This document shows, in pieces, positions 33,062 to 41,392 of a DNA stretch of 64,000 nt (positions are counted from its first letter, which is position 1; every line of letters starts with the position of its first letter). Location of the stretch: NCBI GenBank assembly GCA_934647195.1, contig CAKUFD010000001.1:268424-332423 (forward strand), given 5' to 3'. Under the pieces are notes generated by a model that did not search any database, was not told the origin of the DNA, and was given only the letters and a program-made list of their open reading frames with translations. Made by a program: the position numbers and the translations under genes. Source of the DNA: an uncultured Collinsella sp. (GTDB lineage: Bacteria; Actinomycetota; Coriobacteriia; Coriobacteriales; Coriobacteriaceae).

Positions 33062-34219
33062 CTACTCGGCAGAGGAATCCGCGCGTTTCTCATACTCGTC
33101 TACGAGCCTGAGGGCGGCGATGGCGCACTCGAGCATTCCCTCGTCAGCGGTGCGCGTCGTGAGCTTTTGCATCATGAGGCCCGGCCACAGAGCGATCTTC
33201 ACCAACGGGTTGTCGGGATGCGAACCCGCCCACTTGACCGTGACCTCATAGGAGAGGCCGGCAACGAGCGGCAGCATGGCGATGCGCGAGGCAAAGACAA
33301 ACAGCGAGCGAAGGATGCCTGCAAGCCCCAGACCGTCTGCCCAGGCGCCAACGGGCACGAGCGTATGCACCACGATGGCGACCATCACGGTCATGACCAA
33401 AAAGGCGGTGCCGCAGCGCACATGAATGCGCGAGAACTTGGCGGCGTTTTCGGGCGTGAGCGGCAGGCCGTGCTCAAAGCAATGGATCGTTTGATGCTCG
33501 GCACCGTGATAGCCGTAGAGGCGCGCCATGTCGGGAAGAAGGCCGATGCCGCCGACATAGGCAATGAGCACCATGATGCGCAAAAGCGCCTCGCACAGGT
33601 TCCAGGCAATTGTGTTGTCGCTGGTGAGAGGTCCCATAAGAAGGTTGGCGACGCCTACGGGCAGCGCAACGAACAGTCCCATGCCAAGTGCCAGGCCAAG
33701 GGCGATGGAGAGGATGAACTGCCAAGCGGGGGCGTCTGATGACGTTGAGCTGGCATTGGCGCTGTCGTTATGGAGTGACTCCGCCTCGCCTGCAGTGGGC
33801 TCGGCGCCGGCGGACACCGTCTCGCCTGCGGCGGGTGTGCTTTCGGCAGGCGCCGTCTCGGCAGCCGTCATCTCGCCAGGCAAAGCCCCCACGTTCGATG
33901 CGCCCTCAGTCTGCGCATCCGCGGCCCCTTCTTCTTCAAACGCATGCTCAGCAGCGATTTCCATCGCTTTATACGAAAGCGACATGGAGCTCACGAGGGA
34001 GACGCACCCGCGCACGAGCGGAAGCTTCATCCATGCCGGGCGGCTCTCGGGGGAGGGCAGGTCATGCTCCTCGGTATAGATCGAGCCGTCTTCGCAGCGA
34101 ACGGCTACGGCCCAGTGGTCCCGGCCGCGCATCATGATACCTTCGAGCGTGGCGGCTCCGCCGATATGCGTGGCAAAAAGCTCGCCGTCCTCGGCGATGG
34201 GCTGGCTGTTGTTTGGCAT
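33062..34219 (-). CDS. DUF1385 (YqhQ-like) membrane protein
   Basis: A 385-aa protein. The N-terminus GGAATLEGIMMRGRDHWAVAVR is the DUF1385 signature. A 60-residue Ala/Glu/Thr-rich insert (about residues 100-165) precedes membrane helices around FILSIALGLALGMGLFVALP, IMVLIAYVGGIGLLP, FLVMTVMVAIVVHTLVP and LFVFASRIAMLPLVAGL. YGYHGAEHQTIHCFE is strongly conserved in the family. Function is unknown; it is normally encoded beside prfA in this type of genome, as here, though divergently oriented. Confidence 0.85.
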   Translation of the reverse strand: MPNNSQPIAEDGELFATHIGGAATLEGIMMRGRDHWAVAVRCEDGSIYTEEHDLPSPESRPAWMKLPLVRGCVSLVSSMSLSYKAMEIAAEHAFEEEGAADAQTEGASNVGALPGEMTAAETAPAESTPAAGETVSAGAEPTAGEAESLHNDSANASSTSSDAPAWQFILSIALGLALGMGLFVALPVGVANLLMGPLTSDNTIAWNLCEALLRIMVLIAYVGGIGLLPDMARLYGYHGAEHQTIHCFEHGLPLTPENAAKFSRIHVRCGTAFLVMTVMVAIVVHTLVPVGAWADGLGLAGILRSLFVFASRIAMLPLVAGLSYEVTVKWAGSHPDNPLVKIALWPGLMMQKLTTRTADEGMLECAIAALRLVDEYEKRADSSAE

Positions 34220-34368
34220 GTGTTGGCTCCCGGTCGACGCGTGCGTACCGATAGCCCATGATACTAGGCGATGCGCGCGGAACCCTTAGCGTAAAAGCGG
34301 TTTTATGTATGTTGCAGAGATGCCCGATTTTTCGGGGTATCATGAGGAGGTTTACACGAGGAGTGCCC

Positions 34369-34395
34369 ATGTATCAAAAGATCGACATGTTCTAG
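34369..34395 (+). CDS. Possible 8-codon leader peptide upstream of prfA
   Basis: ATG TAT CAA AAG ATC GAC ATG TTC TAG encodes MYQKIDMF, with GAGGAG five bases before the ATG. It ends in UAG, a codon read by RF1, the product of prfA 90 bases downstream. A leader controlled by termination efficiency is conceivable, but so short a frame could be chance. Confidence 0.25.
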   Translation: MYQKIDMF

Positions 34396-34484
34396 CTGCT
34401 TTTACCTTTGCCTGCGGCATGCTGCCGCGGCCACTGCATTCTGTCGATTGTTACTTCCCCATAACGAAATAAAGGAGCCGCATC

Positions 34485-35552
34485 ATGCGCGACAAACTCG
34501 AGAAGCTCATCGCTGCCTACGAAGAGCTCGAAAAGAAGCTGGCAGACCCCTCCGTTGCCTCTAACATCAAAGAATTCACGCGCCTCAACAAGGAGTACGC
34601 GCACCAGACCGACCTTGTGCGCGCCGCCCGCGAGTACCTGGGCGCCCTCGATGACATCGAGGCTGCCAAGGAGATGCTCCACGAGGCGACCGATGCCGAC
34701 GAGAAGGAGATGCTCCAGATGGACATCTCCGAGAACGAGGCCAAGCTCCCGCAGCTTGAGGAAGACATCAAGTTCATGCTCATCCCCGGCGACCCTAACG
34801 ACGACAAGGACACCATCATCGAGATCCGCTCCGCTGCCGGCGGCGACGAGGCGGCCATCTTTGCAGGCGACCTCTTTAAGATGTACCAGCGCTTTATCGA
34901 CTCGCGCGGTTGGAAGATGGAGGTGCTCGACTCCAGCCCCTCCGAGGCCGGCGGCTTCAAATCCATCGAATTCAAGGTGACCGGCGACCGTGTGTACTCC
35001 GTCATGAAGTACGAGTCCGGCGTGCACCGCGTTCAGCGCGTTCCCAAGACCGAGAGCCAGGGCCGTATCCAGACCTCGACCGCTACCGTGGCCGTTCTGC
35101 CCGAGGCCGACGAGATCGACATCCAGATCAACCAGTCCGATCTGCGTATCGACACCTACTGCGCTTCCGGCCCTGGTGGTCAGTGCGTCAACACCACCTA
35201 CTCCGCCGTGCGCATCACGCACTTGCCTACCAACACCGTGGTGCAGTCGCAGGAGCAGCGTTCGCAGATCCAGAACCGCGAGGTCTGCATGCAGATGCTG
35301 CGTGCGCGCCTGTACGAGATGGAGCTGGAGAAGCAGCAGGCCGAGCTTGGCGCTGAGCGTTCGAGCCAGATTGGCCACGGCAACCGTTCGGAGAAGATCC
35401 GTACGTACAACCAGCCGCAGGACCGCGTGACCGACCACCGCATCGGCTTCAACTCCACCTATAACGGCGTCCTTTTGGGCGACCAGCTCGCTACGGTAAT
35501 CGACGCCCTTGCTGCCGCCGACCGCGCCGAGAAGCTCGCTCAAGCGGTCTAA
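34485..35552 (+). CDS. prfA: Peptide chain release factor 1
   Basis: A 355-aa class I release factor that recognises UAA and UAG. Visible are the acidic domain 1 helices, AAGGDEAAIFAGDLFKMYQR in domain 2, the catalytic GGQ in SGPGGQCVNTTYSAVRITH, and the conserved VQSQEQRSQIQNRE. The Gln of GGQ is the substrate of PrmC, encoded at 44553. AAAGGAGCCGCATC precedes the ATG. A strong terminator follows. Confidence 0.96.
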   Translation: MRDKLEKLIAAYEELEKKLADPSVASNIKEFTRLNKEYAHQTDLVRAAREYLGALDDIEAAKEMLHEATDADEKEMLQMDISENEAKLPQLEEDIKFMLIPGDPNDDKDTIIEIRSAAGGDEAAIFAGDLFKMYQRFIDSRGWKMEVLDSSPSEAGGFKSIEFKVTGDRVYSVMKYESGVHRVQRVPKTESQGRIQTSTATVAVLPEADEIDIQINQSDLRIDTYCASGPGGQCVNTTYSAVRITHLPTNTVVQSQEQRSQIQNREVCMQMLRARLYEMELEKQQAELGAERSSQIGHGNRSEKIRTYNQPQDRVTDHRIGFNSTYNGVLLGDQLATVIDALAAADRAEKLAQAV

Positions 35553-35609
35553 CGAGCGCGAACGAGCGCGCGATATAACAACTGTATTTGGCGCAATGCC
35601 CGCCACCCG

Positions 35610-35641
35610 GCCCGGTTGCCTCACGGCAGCCGGGCTTTTTT
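35610..35641 (+). terminator. Intrinsic terminator of prfA
   Basis: Arms 35610-35620 and 35625-35635 form an 11-bp stem with one G-T pair and a 4-base loop, followed by six T. Nearly identical to the terminator at 44352-44382. Confidence 0.88.
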
Positions 35642-35741
35642 ATGCCCTCGACAAGCCTTTAAGCAGGGGATTTATCACATTTGGCCCCGTCGGGGGCGTA
35701 CATCCGCACGCCGTTCATCACGTTTATCCGACCGCTGACCG

Positions 35742-35769
35742 TTGCTCATAATATCTGAAACGTTATAGA
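35742..35769 (+). promoter_or_regulatory. Probable promoter of the PTS operon
   Basis: TTGCTC (35742-35747), 16-base spacer, TATAGA (35764-35769). The imperfect palindrome GTATAGTACATAC follows at 35771-35783 and could be an operator. The 302-base gap between prfA and the first PTS gene holds the prfA terminator, this promoter and nothing else I recognise. Confidence 0.45.
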
Positions 35770-35854
35770 CGTATAGTACATACCAGATGAACAAGAGGTT
35801 ATGCGCCACGGGGGCCATAACTTAGAGTTCGGTTCATTTGGGAGGGGCAAAACG

Positions 35855-36301
35855 GTGGAGAAGCGAATCGTAATCGCCACGCATGCAATGTTCTCGGAGG
35901 GCATCGCCTCGTCGCTCAAGATGATCTTTGGCGACGCTGTTCCGGTTGAGTGCATCACGGCATATGTCGATCTGAGCGTCGATTACCAAGACAAGCTGGA
36001 GAAGATCGTCTCTGAGCATGACTACGAGAACGCGGAGCTCGTCGTGCTGACCGACATCCTGGGCGGCTCGGTGAACAACGAGTTCATGGGCCTGCTCGAC
36101 AAGTACGACTTCCATCTTATTACCGGCCTTAACCTAGCGCTTTTGTTCGAAGTCATCACGTGCCCTGCAGAGGACCTGACCGCGAACTTGCCGTCGATCG
36201 TAGAGCAGGCTCGCGAGCACATCGTTTTGTGCAACGAGCTTGTCGAAGCCAAGGCGGCAGCCGCGGCAGACGACCAATTGGCTGAACTTAACGAGTTTTA
36301 G
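35855..36301 (+). CDS. PTS mannose/fructose/sorbose family IIA component
   Basis: A 148-aa phosphocarrier. The active-site His that receives phosphate from HPr is in IVIATHAMFSEGIASSLKMI; the central TDILGGSVNNEF matches the family's conserved DLxGGSPxN. Cytoplasmic partner of the IIB, IIC and IID genes in this operon. The GTG at 35855 has GGAGGGG before it; the frame is open to 35801. First gene of the operon; IIB follows after 11 bases. Confidence 0.88.
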   Translation: MEKRIVIATHAMFSEGIASSLKMIFGDAVPVECITAYVDLSVDYQDKLEKIVSEHDYENAELVVLTDILGGSVNNEFMGLLDKYDFHLITGLNLALLFEVITCPAEDLTANLPSIVEQAREHIVLCNELVEAKAAAAADDQLAELNEF

Positions 36302-36312
36302 GAGGCAAAACC

Positions 36313-36774
36313 ATGATCAAGTTGTTCCGAATCGACCACAGGCTTCTTCACGGTCAGGTTGCGTTTTCGTGGACCAAGTCCATCGGCGCCGATTGCATTC
36401 TCGTGGCAGACGACGAGGCAACGACGAACAGCCTCAAGATGACCACGCTGCGTCTGGCAAAGCCCCAGGGCGTGAAGCTCGTCGTCAAGTCCATCGACGA
36501 CAGCATCAAGGCGCTTCAGAGCGGCGTTACCGATAAGTACAAGCTCTTTATCGTCACGGGCAGCGTGGCCGACGCCAAGCGCATCTGCGACGCCGTGCCC
36601 GAGATCAAGAGCATCAACCTCGGCGGCATCAAGAATCGCGAGGGCGCTCGCCAGGTGAGCCAGGCGATCTTCCTTCTTCCGGAGGAGGAAGACGAGCTGC
36701 GCGAGCTGGCCGCCAACGGCGTCGAGCTCGAGATTCGCCAGGTGCCGACGGAGAAGAAAGAACTCTACAAGTAA
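36313..36774 (+). CDS. PTS mannose/fructose/sorbose family IIB component
   Basis: A 153-aa IIB protein with the phosphorylated His in FRIDHRLLHGQVAFSWTKSI. It passes phosphate from IIA to the sugar during transport through IIC/IID. TTTTAGGAGGCAAAACC precedes the ATG. It is a separate polypeptide, unlike the IIAB fusions of many mannose transporters, which is more usual for specialised sugars (sorbose, fructoselysine, N-acetylgalactosamine). Confidence 0.9.
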   Translation: MIKLFRIDHRLLHGQVAFSWTKSIGADCILVADDEATTNSLKMTTLRLAKPQGVKLVVKSIDDSIKALQSGVTDKYKLFIVTGSVADAKRICDAVPEIKSINLGGIKNREGARQVSQAIFLLPEEEDELRELAANGVELEIRQVPTEKKELYK

Positions 36775-36843
36775 CGATACCCACATGTATTCAATGCGGT
36801 TCATATGCGCGCTGCGCATTAAGAAAGAAAGGGAGAACCTATC

Positions 36844-37704
36844 ATGATGGAACCGATGCACGAGCTTCTGCAGGAAGCGAAAAAGGGCGGGTACGGAATC
36901 CCCGCTCCCAATGTCTACAATCGCTTTACTATCGAGGCTGCGCTGCAGGCTGCAGATGAGCTCAAGGCCCCGGTGATTCTTGGCTGCCCCGGCGTCTTTG
37001 GCATCGAGGAAGTTGGCGAGCTTGCTCGCTACTATGAGCGCAAGTATCCGCGCGTTCCGTTTGCCGTGAACCTTGACCACGGTGGCCCGTTCGACCACAT
37101 CATCCGCGCTATCCGCGCCGGTTTCTCTTCCGTTATGGTCGACCGCTCCACGCTTCCTTACGAGCAAAACGTCGCAGAAAGCAAGGAGATCGTGAAGATC
37201 GCCCATGCTGTCGGCGTCTCCGTCGAGGCCGAGCTGGGTCACGTTGGCCAGGGCGTCGAGTACGAGCAAACCCGCGATGCAGGCCTGACCCACCCGGAGG
37301 AGGCAGTTTCCTTTGTCGAGGAGACGGGCGTCGACTGCTTGGCAGTTGCCGTCGGTACCTCTCATGGCGCCTACAAGGGCACCCCGCATCTCGAGTTCGA
37401 GCTGCTCGAGACGATCGCCAAGAGCGTCGACGTGCCGTTGGTTTTGCATGGTGGTTCCGGTACCGGTGACGACCTGATCGCCAAGGCCATCAAGTGCGGC
37501 ATCCAGAAGGTGAACCTCTGGACCGACCTCTCCCAGGCTTCCAACATGGCGGTCAAGGAGGCCATCGACGCAGACTACGCGCCTGATGTCGATCCTGATA
37601 AGAAGAAGATCAGCTCCTGGCAGTACGACATGATCGGTGCCGATGGCTATAAGGCCGCACTCGAGCACTACATGCATGTCTTTGGCTGCGTTGGCAAGGC
37701 CTAA
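36844..37704 (+). CDS. Class II fructose/tagatose-bisphosphate aldolase family protein
   Basis: A 286-aa zinc-dependent aldolase. Zinc ligands and catalytic residues are visible in NLDHGGPFDHI, EAELGHVGQGVE, AVGTSHGAYKG and LHGGSGTGDD; VNLWTDLSQA is the phosphate-binding end. It cleaves a ketose 1-phosphate or 1,6-bisphosphate to DHAP and an aldehyde. No kinase for a second phosphorylation is in the operon, so the true substrate may be a ketose monophosphate or depend on housekeeping phosphofructokinase. AAAGGGAGAACCTATC precedes the ATG. Confidence 0.88.
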   Translation: MMEPMHELLQEAKKGGYGIPAPNVYNRFTIEAALQAADELKAPVILGCPGVFGIEEVGELARYYERKYPRVPFAVNLDHGGPFDHIIRAIRAGFSSVMVDRSTLPYEQNVAESKEIVKIAHAVGVSVEAELGHVGQGVEYEQTRDAGLTHPEEAVSFVEETGVDCLAVAVGTSHGAYKGTPHLEFELLETIAKSVDVPLVLHGGSGTGDDLIAKAIKCGIQKVNLWTDLSQASNMAVKEAIDADYAPDVDPDKKKISSWQYDMIGADGYKAALEHYMHVFGCVGKA

Positions 37705-37716
37705 GGAGTAGTGTCC

Positions 37717-38547
37717 ATGCGCTTCCTGCCCACCAACCAGATTTGGCGCTACTGGAGTTTCGATACCTGTTTGCGAGATATCAAGGCCACGGGAGCGAAC
37801 GATATCGATTTGTGGCTGTGCAATAACCACGTGAATATCGATGCTCACGATATCTATAACGCCAAAGAAGTGGTCGATGGGCTTAAGAAGCACAGGGTGC
37901 GCGTACGCACGTTAACCCCCGAACAGGGTAATCCGAAAGCTTACAACATCATGTCTTCGGATTGCCACATCAAGCGGTTAACGGAAGGTTACTATCGGCA
38001 AATCGTCCGCCTGGCGGGAATGTTGGACTGTTCCCGCATCTCGATAAACGGCGGTTGGTTTTCGCTCGATGAAGATCCGTCAAAAGCTTGGGACAGCATG
38101 GTTTCAAGTATCGGGCTGATTTGCGATATCGCGGGCGAGGTGGGAATCGACGTTTGCCTGGAGACCCTCACGCCCAAGCGATACCGCCTTCTTACCGATC
38201 GGGCCTCGATGGCGCAGGCCCTCTCCGACATCGACCGTCCCAATCTGCAGGTGACGCTTGATACCGGAACAATCGCCCGCGCCGGAGAGAACCTCGAAGA
38301 GTATCTCGAGCAGTTCGAAGCAAACATCGGCTACGTGCATCTGACAAATCTCGATCCGAGCGTTTTCGCACACCTGGCCTGGGGAGACGAGCACGGCGTC
38401 CTCAACGCTAACGACATCGTGAACTCCTTGAGCCGGCATGGTTTTGACGGCGACTGCGCTCTCGAAATGACCTGTCCCTCCTATTTTAATAACCCGCGCG
38501 AAGTCCTTACTCGCGCACTCTCTGTCCTGAAAGGATGTGAACGGTAA
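37717..38547 (+). CDS. Sugar phosphate isomerase/epimerase (AP endonuclease 2-type TIM barrel)
   Basis: A 276-aa TIM-barrel protein of the xylose isomerase-like family. Visible: NDIDLWLCNNHVNI, SRISINGGWFS, VCLETLTPKRYRLL, VTLDTGTIARAGENLEEYLE, IGYVHLTNLDPSVFAHLAWG and CALEMTCPSYF, with Glu, Asp, His and Glu at the usual metal-binding strand ends. Likely isomerises the imported sugar or its phosphate. Of the starts GTG 37711 and ATG 37717, the ATG sits 8 bases after AAGGAG and is preferred. It overlaps IIC by one base (TAATG). Confidence 0.8.
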   Translation: MRFLPTNQIWRYWSFDTCLRDIKATGANDIDLWLCNNHVNIDAHDIYNAKEVVDGLKKHRVRVRTLTPEQGNPKAYNIMSSDCHIKRLTEGYYRQIVRLAGMLDCSRISINGGWFSLDEDPSKAWDSMVSSIGLICDIAGEVGIDVCLETLTPKRYRLLTDRASMAQALSDIDRPNLQVTLDTGTIARAGENLEEYLEQFEANIGYVHLTNLDPSVFAHLAWGDEHGVLNANDIVNSLSRHGFDGDCALEMTCPSYFNNPREVLTRALSVLKGCER

Positions 38548-39317
38548 TGCTCGTACAAGCTCTGCTTGCTGGCTTGGTAGTCGGTCTTTCCAAGATGGAA
38601 TACTTCTTTGGCTACAGCATGTTCAATCGCCCCATCGTCGAGGGCGCCATCATGGGTCTCGTTTTGGGCGACCCCGTGACCGGTACGATTATCGGTGCCA
38701 CGCTCGAGATCGTCTTCCTCGGATCCTTCCCGGTTGGCGCCGCGGTTTCCCCCGATGGTGGTACCGCTGCCGGCGTCTCGACCGCGTTTGCTATTCTGAC
38801 CGGCGCCGGCGCTGCGGTGGGCACCGCCTTCGCCGTGCCCCTGGCTCTTCTGGGCGGCTTTGCCTTCGTGCTCTGCAAGTTTATCAACAACGCCTTTGCC
38901 GAGGCTATGAAGGCCCAGCTCGCCAAAGATAACGACAAAGCGGCCCGCGCCCTGTTCTGGGCAGGCAGCTGGGTCGGTACCTTTGGCCTCTACTTCCTGA
39001 TCGGCTTCCTCTCCGTCTTCTTTGGAAGCACCGCGCTCGAGTCTGCGGTCTCCGCTATCCCCACCGACGTGATCAACGGCCTGGCATCTGGCGGTAACCT
39101 GCTTCCCGCCGTGGGCTTTGCCCTGCTGCTTTCCATGATCATGGACAAGAAGCTCGCTCCCTGGTTCTTTATCGGATTCATCCTCGCTGCGTACCTGCAG
39201 CTCCCCGTAATCGCAGTAACCGCTCTGGCCACTGCAGCTGTCGTGCTCATCCTGGTGGGCCGCAGCGAGAACCCCGCAACTTCTATTGCTGATGAAGGTG
39301 ATGACAATGAGTTCTAA
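38547..39317 (+). CDS. PTS mannose/fructose/sorbose family IIC component
   Basis: A 256-aa membrane permease subunit: VQALLAGLVVGLSKMEYFFG, YSMFNRPIVEGAIMGLVLGD, GTIIGATLEIVFLGSFPVGA, VSPDGGTAAGVSTAFAI and several more hydrophobic segments. It forms the sugar channel with IID. Translation is coupled to the upstream isomerase by the TAATG overlap and to IID by an 11-base overlap. Confidence 0.92.
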   Translation: MLVQALLAGLVVGLSKMEYFFGYSMFNRPIVEGAIMGLVLGDPVTGTIIGATLEIVFLGSFPVGAAVSPDGGTAAGVSTAFAILTGAGAAVGTAFAVPLALLGGFAFVLCKFINNAFAEAMKAQLAKDNDKAARALFWAGSWVGTFGLYFLIGFLSVFFGSTALESAVSAIPTDVINGLASGGNLLPAVGFALLLSMIMDKKLAPWFFIGFILAAYLQLPVIAVTALATAAVVLILVGRSENPATSIADEGDDNEF

Positions 39318-40146
39318 TGAGAACACGAACGGCAAGCTCACGAACAAAGACTTGACGCAGATCTACGGTCGCTACATCCACCTCAACGGCATGAACGACT
39401 ATCCGGGTCAGATGCATGCCGGATTCACCTACTCCATCATCCCGGCGCTCAAGAAGATCTACGCGGATAACAAAGAGAAGCGCATCGATGCTTACCAGCG
39501 CCACATGACCGAGTACTTCAACGTGACCCCGTACCTTGGCGGTCTGCCCCTGGGCGTCGTCCTTGCTATGGAAGAGCAAAACGCCGCGGACGATGATTTC
39601 GACACCTCGACGATCACCGGTATCAAGACCGCGCTCATGGGTCCCCTTTCCGCCATCGGCGACACGCTCTTCCACGCAACGCTTCGCGTTATCGCAACGG
39701 CTGTTGTGATCAGCATGGCTTCTGCCGGCAACATCCTGGGCCCGATCCTCTTCCTGCTGATCTTCAACATTCCCCAGTTCATCTGCCGTTGGTGGTCGCT
39801 CAAGAGCGGCTACAACATGGGCACCAAGCTGCTCGAGCAGGCCGAGTCTTCGGGCATCATGGAGAAGATCTCCTACGCCGCAAGCGTTATCGGTCTCGCT
39901 GCCATCGGTGCCATGACGGCGTTCAACGTCAACCTTTCTTGCGCCCTCACCATCCCGAACGCTGCGGGCGGCGACCCCACTATGGTCCAGAGCCTCTTTG
40001 ACGCTGTGTGCCCCAAGATCTTGCCGTTCGGTCTCGTGCTGTTGTGCTACTGGCTGCTTGCCAAGAAGAAGGTCAACGTGATTCCTCTTCTGCTCGGCTT
40101 GCTCGTCATCGGTGTCGTTCTTCGTCTTCTGGGCATCATCGCCTAG
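39307..40146 (+). CDS. PTS mannose/fructose/sorbose family IID component
   Basis: A 279-aa membrane protein with the family features DLTQIYGRYIHLNGMNDYPG near the N-terminus, LGGLPLGVVLAMEEQNA, and MGPLSAIGDTLFHATLRVIA; the C-terminus is hydrophobic. I chose the ATG at 39307 (MSSNENTNG) with GAAGGTGATG before it; in-frame ATGs at 39301 and 39292 are alternatives. Completes the transporter. Confidence 0.92.
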   Translation: MSSNENTNGKLTNKDLTQIYGRYIHLNGMNDYPGQMHAGFTYSIIPALKKIYADNKEKRIDAYQRHMTEYFNVTPYLGGLPLGVVLAMEEQNAADDDFDTSTITGIKTALMGPLSAIGDTLFHATLRVIATAVVISMASAGNILGPILFLLIFNIPQFICRWWSLKSGYNMGTKLLEQAESSGIMEKISYAASVIGLAAIGAMTAFNVNLSCALTIPNAAGGDPTMVQSLFDAVCPKILPFGLVLLCYWLLAKKKVNVIPLLLGLLVIGVVLRLLGIIA

Positions 40147-40170
40147 GCGGCATAGGGAGGATTGGATCTT

Positions 40171-41346
40171 ATGTCGACTGAAGAATCCCCGCGCGAGATC
40201 GCGATTCTCGGTGCGGGAAAGATCGGCAGGGGAGTTGTCGGCCTGCTCTTCTCCCGCGCAGGATATCGCCTGCATCTGTACGACATGTACATGGAGGGCA
40301 TGCGCAAGCTTGAGGCTCAGGGCTACTACGACGTCCGCGTGACCGACGGCCACGATGTCGACGAGTCCATGCGCATCGATGATCTCGACATCGTCGATAG
40401 CACCACCGACGATGAGGTCACAGCCCTTCTTCAAAGCGTAGACATCGCTGCGTGCTGCGTGTACGAGGGAGCATTCAAGAGCTTGGCCCACGTGATCGCC
40501 GAGGCCGTTTCCCGGCGTCATGCCTCCGGGAACGAGGAGAACCTCAACATCCTGCTGTGCGTGAACGCCCTGGGCGCTCCCGCGAAGGTCGTCTCGTATA
40601 TCGAGAGCGAGCTTGCCGAAGAGCACCTTGCGTATTTCCGCGAGCATGTGGGCGTTTGCCAGGTCATGGTTCTCGCCGCCGGCATTCCGAGCGACCCGGA
40701 CGCCAATCCCTGGCAGGTAGTTGTGTCTGCGAATCCCGGGTTGGAGATCGATGCGGACGCCTGGAAGGGCCCGCAGCTGCAGATCGAGAGCGTCTCTTTT
40801 GTCCACGGCGCCCAGGGCCATATCTACCGCAAGGTCTATTGCGGCAATATGCGCCACGCCATGGCCGGCTTTATGGGCAAGGCCGCAGGCCACGAGTTCA
40901 TTTGCGATTGCCATAAGGACCCGTGGATTCGAGCCAACATCGTGGCGGCGTTCGAGGAGGCTCACGCAGCCATCGTGCAGGAGTACTCGTTTGATTCGGC
41001 AGAAGACGCCGAGTGGGTGGAATTCATCTACTCCAAGCTCGATGCCGACGTCAAAGACCCGGTCGATCGCGTTATCGCAAAGACCGATGAGAAACTGTCG
41101 CACGATAACCGCTTTGTTGGACCTGCCCTGATGTGCCTGAAGCACGGAATCGTTCCGTTCTATCTCGCGCGCGGCATCGCCTACGGACTTGATTGTCTTG
41201 CGGCGGAGCAGGGTGTGGAGCTCAAGGACGACGCGGCGGTGCGCGCCTACGCTCGCGAGACCTGCTCACTGAGCGAAGACGAATGGATGCTGCTCGATCT
41301 TATCGCCAAGCAGCACGCCGACATCGCTTTTCGAGCCGCCGAATAA
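40171..41346 (+). CDS. Mannitol-1-phosphate 5-dehydrogenase-like protein
   Basis: A 391-aa polyol-specific long-chain dehydrogenase/reductase. An NAD(P)-binding Rossmann motif (AILGAGKIGRGVVGLLFSRA) opens the protein; KVYCGNMRHAMAGFMGKAAG contains the conserved Asn/His region of the mannitol dehydrogenase C-terminal domain. Expected to oxidise a hexitol 1-phosphate to a ketose phosphate. It is more divergent than MtlD of E. coli, so the hexitol may not be mannitol. The ATG at 40171 follows AGGGAGG by about 10 bases; TTG 40162 is too close to it. Confidence 0.78.
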   Translation: MSTEESPREIAILGAGKIGRGVVGLLFSRAGYRLHLYDMYMEGMRKLEAQGYYDVRVTDGHDVDESMRIDDLDIVDSTTDDEVTALLQSVDIAACCVYEGAFKSLAHVIAEAVSRRHASGNEENLNILLCVNALGAPAKVVSYIESELAEEHLAYFREHVGVCQVMVLAAGIPSDPDANPWQVVVSANPGLEIDADAWKGPQLQIESVSFVHGAQGHIYRKVYCGNMRHAMAGFMGKAAGHEFICDCHKDPWIRANIVAAFEEAHAAIVQEYSFDSAEDAEWVEFIYSKLDADVKDPVDRVIAKTDEKLSHDNRFVGPALMCLKHGIVPFYLARGIAYGLDCLAAEQGVELKDDAAVRAYARETCSLSEDEWMLLDLIAKQHADIAFRAAE

Positions 41347-41392
41347 CCGACGGCTGTAATAACCAATACCAACGACTGAAAACGAGGAAACC

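Noticed and set aside
32672..33739. Plus-strand 355-aa open frame across the repeat region into DUF1385
   Set aside because: Composition is Arg/Cys/Asp/Ala-rich without domain features, and its second half is antisense to DUF1385.
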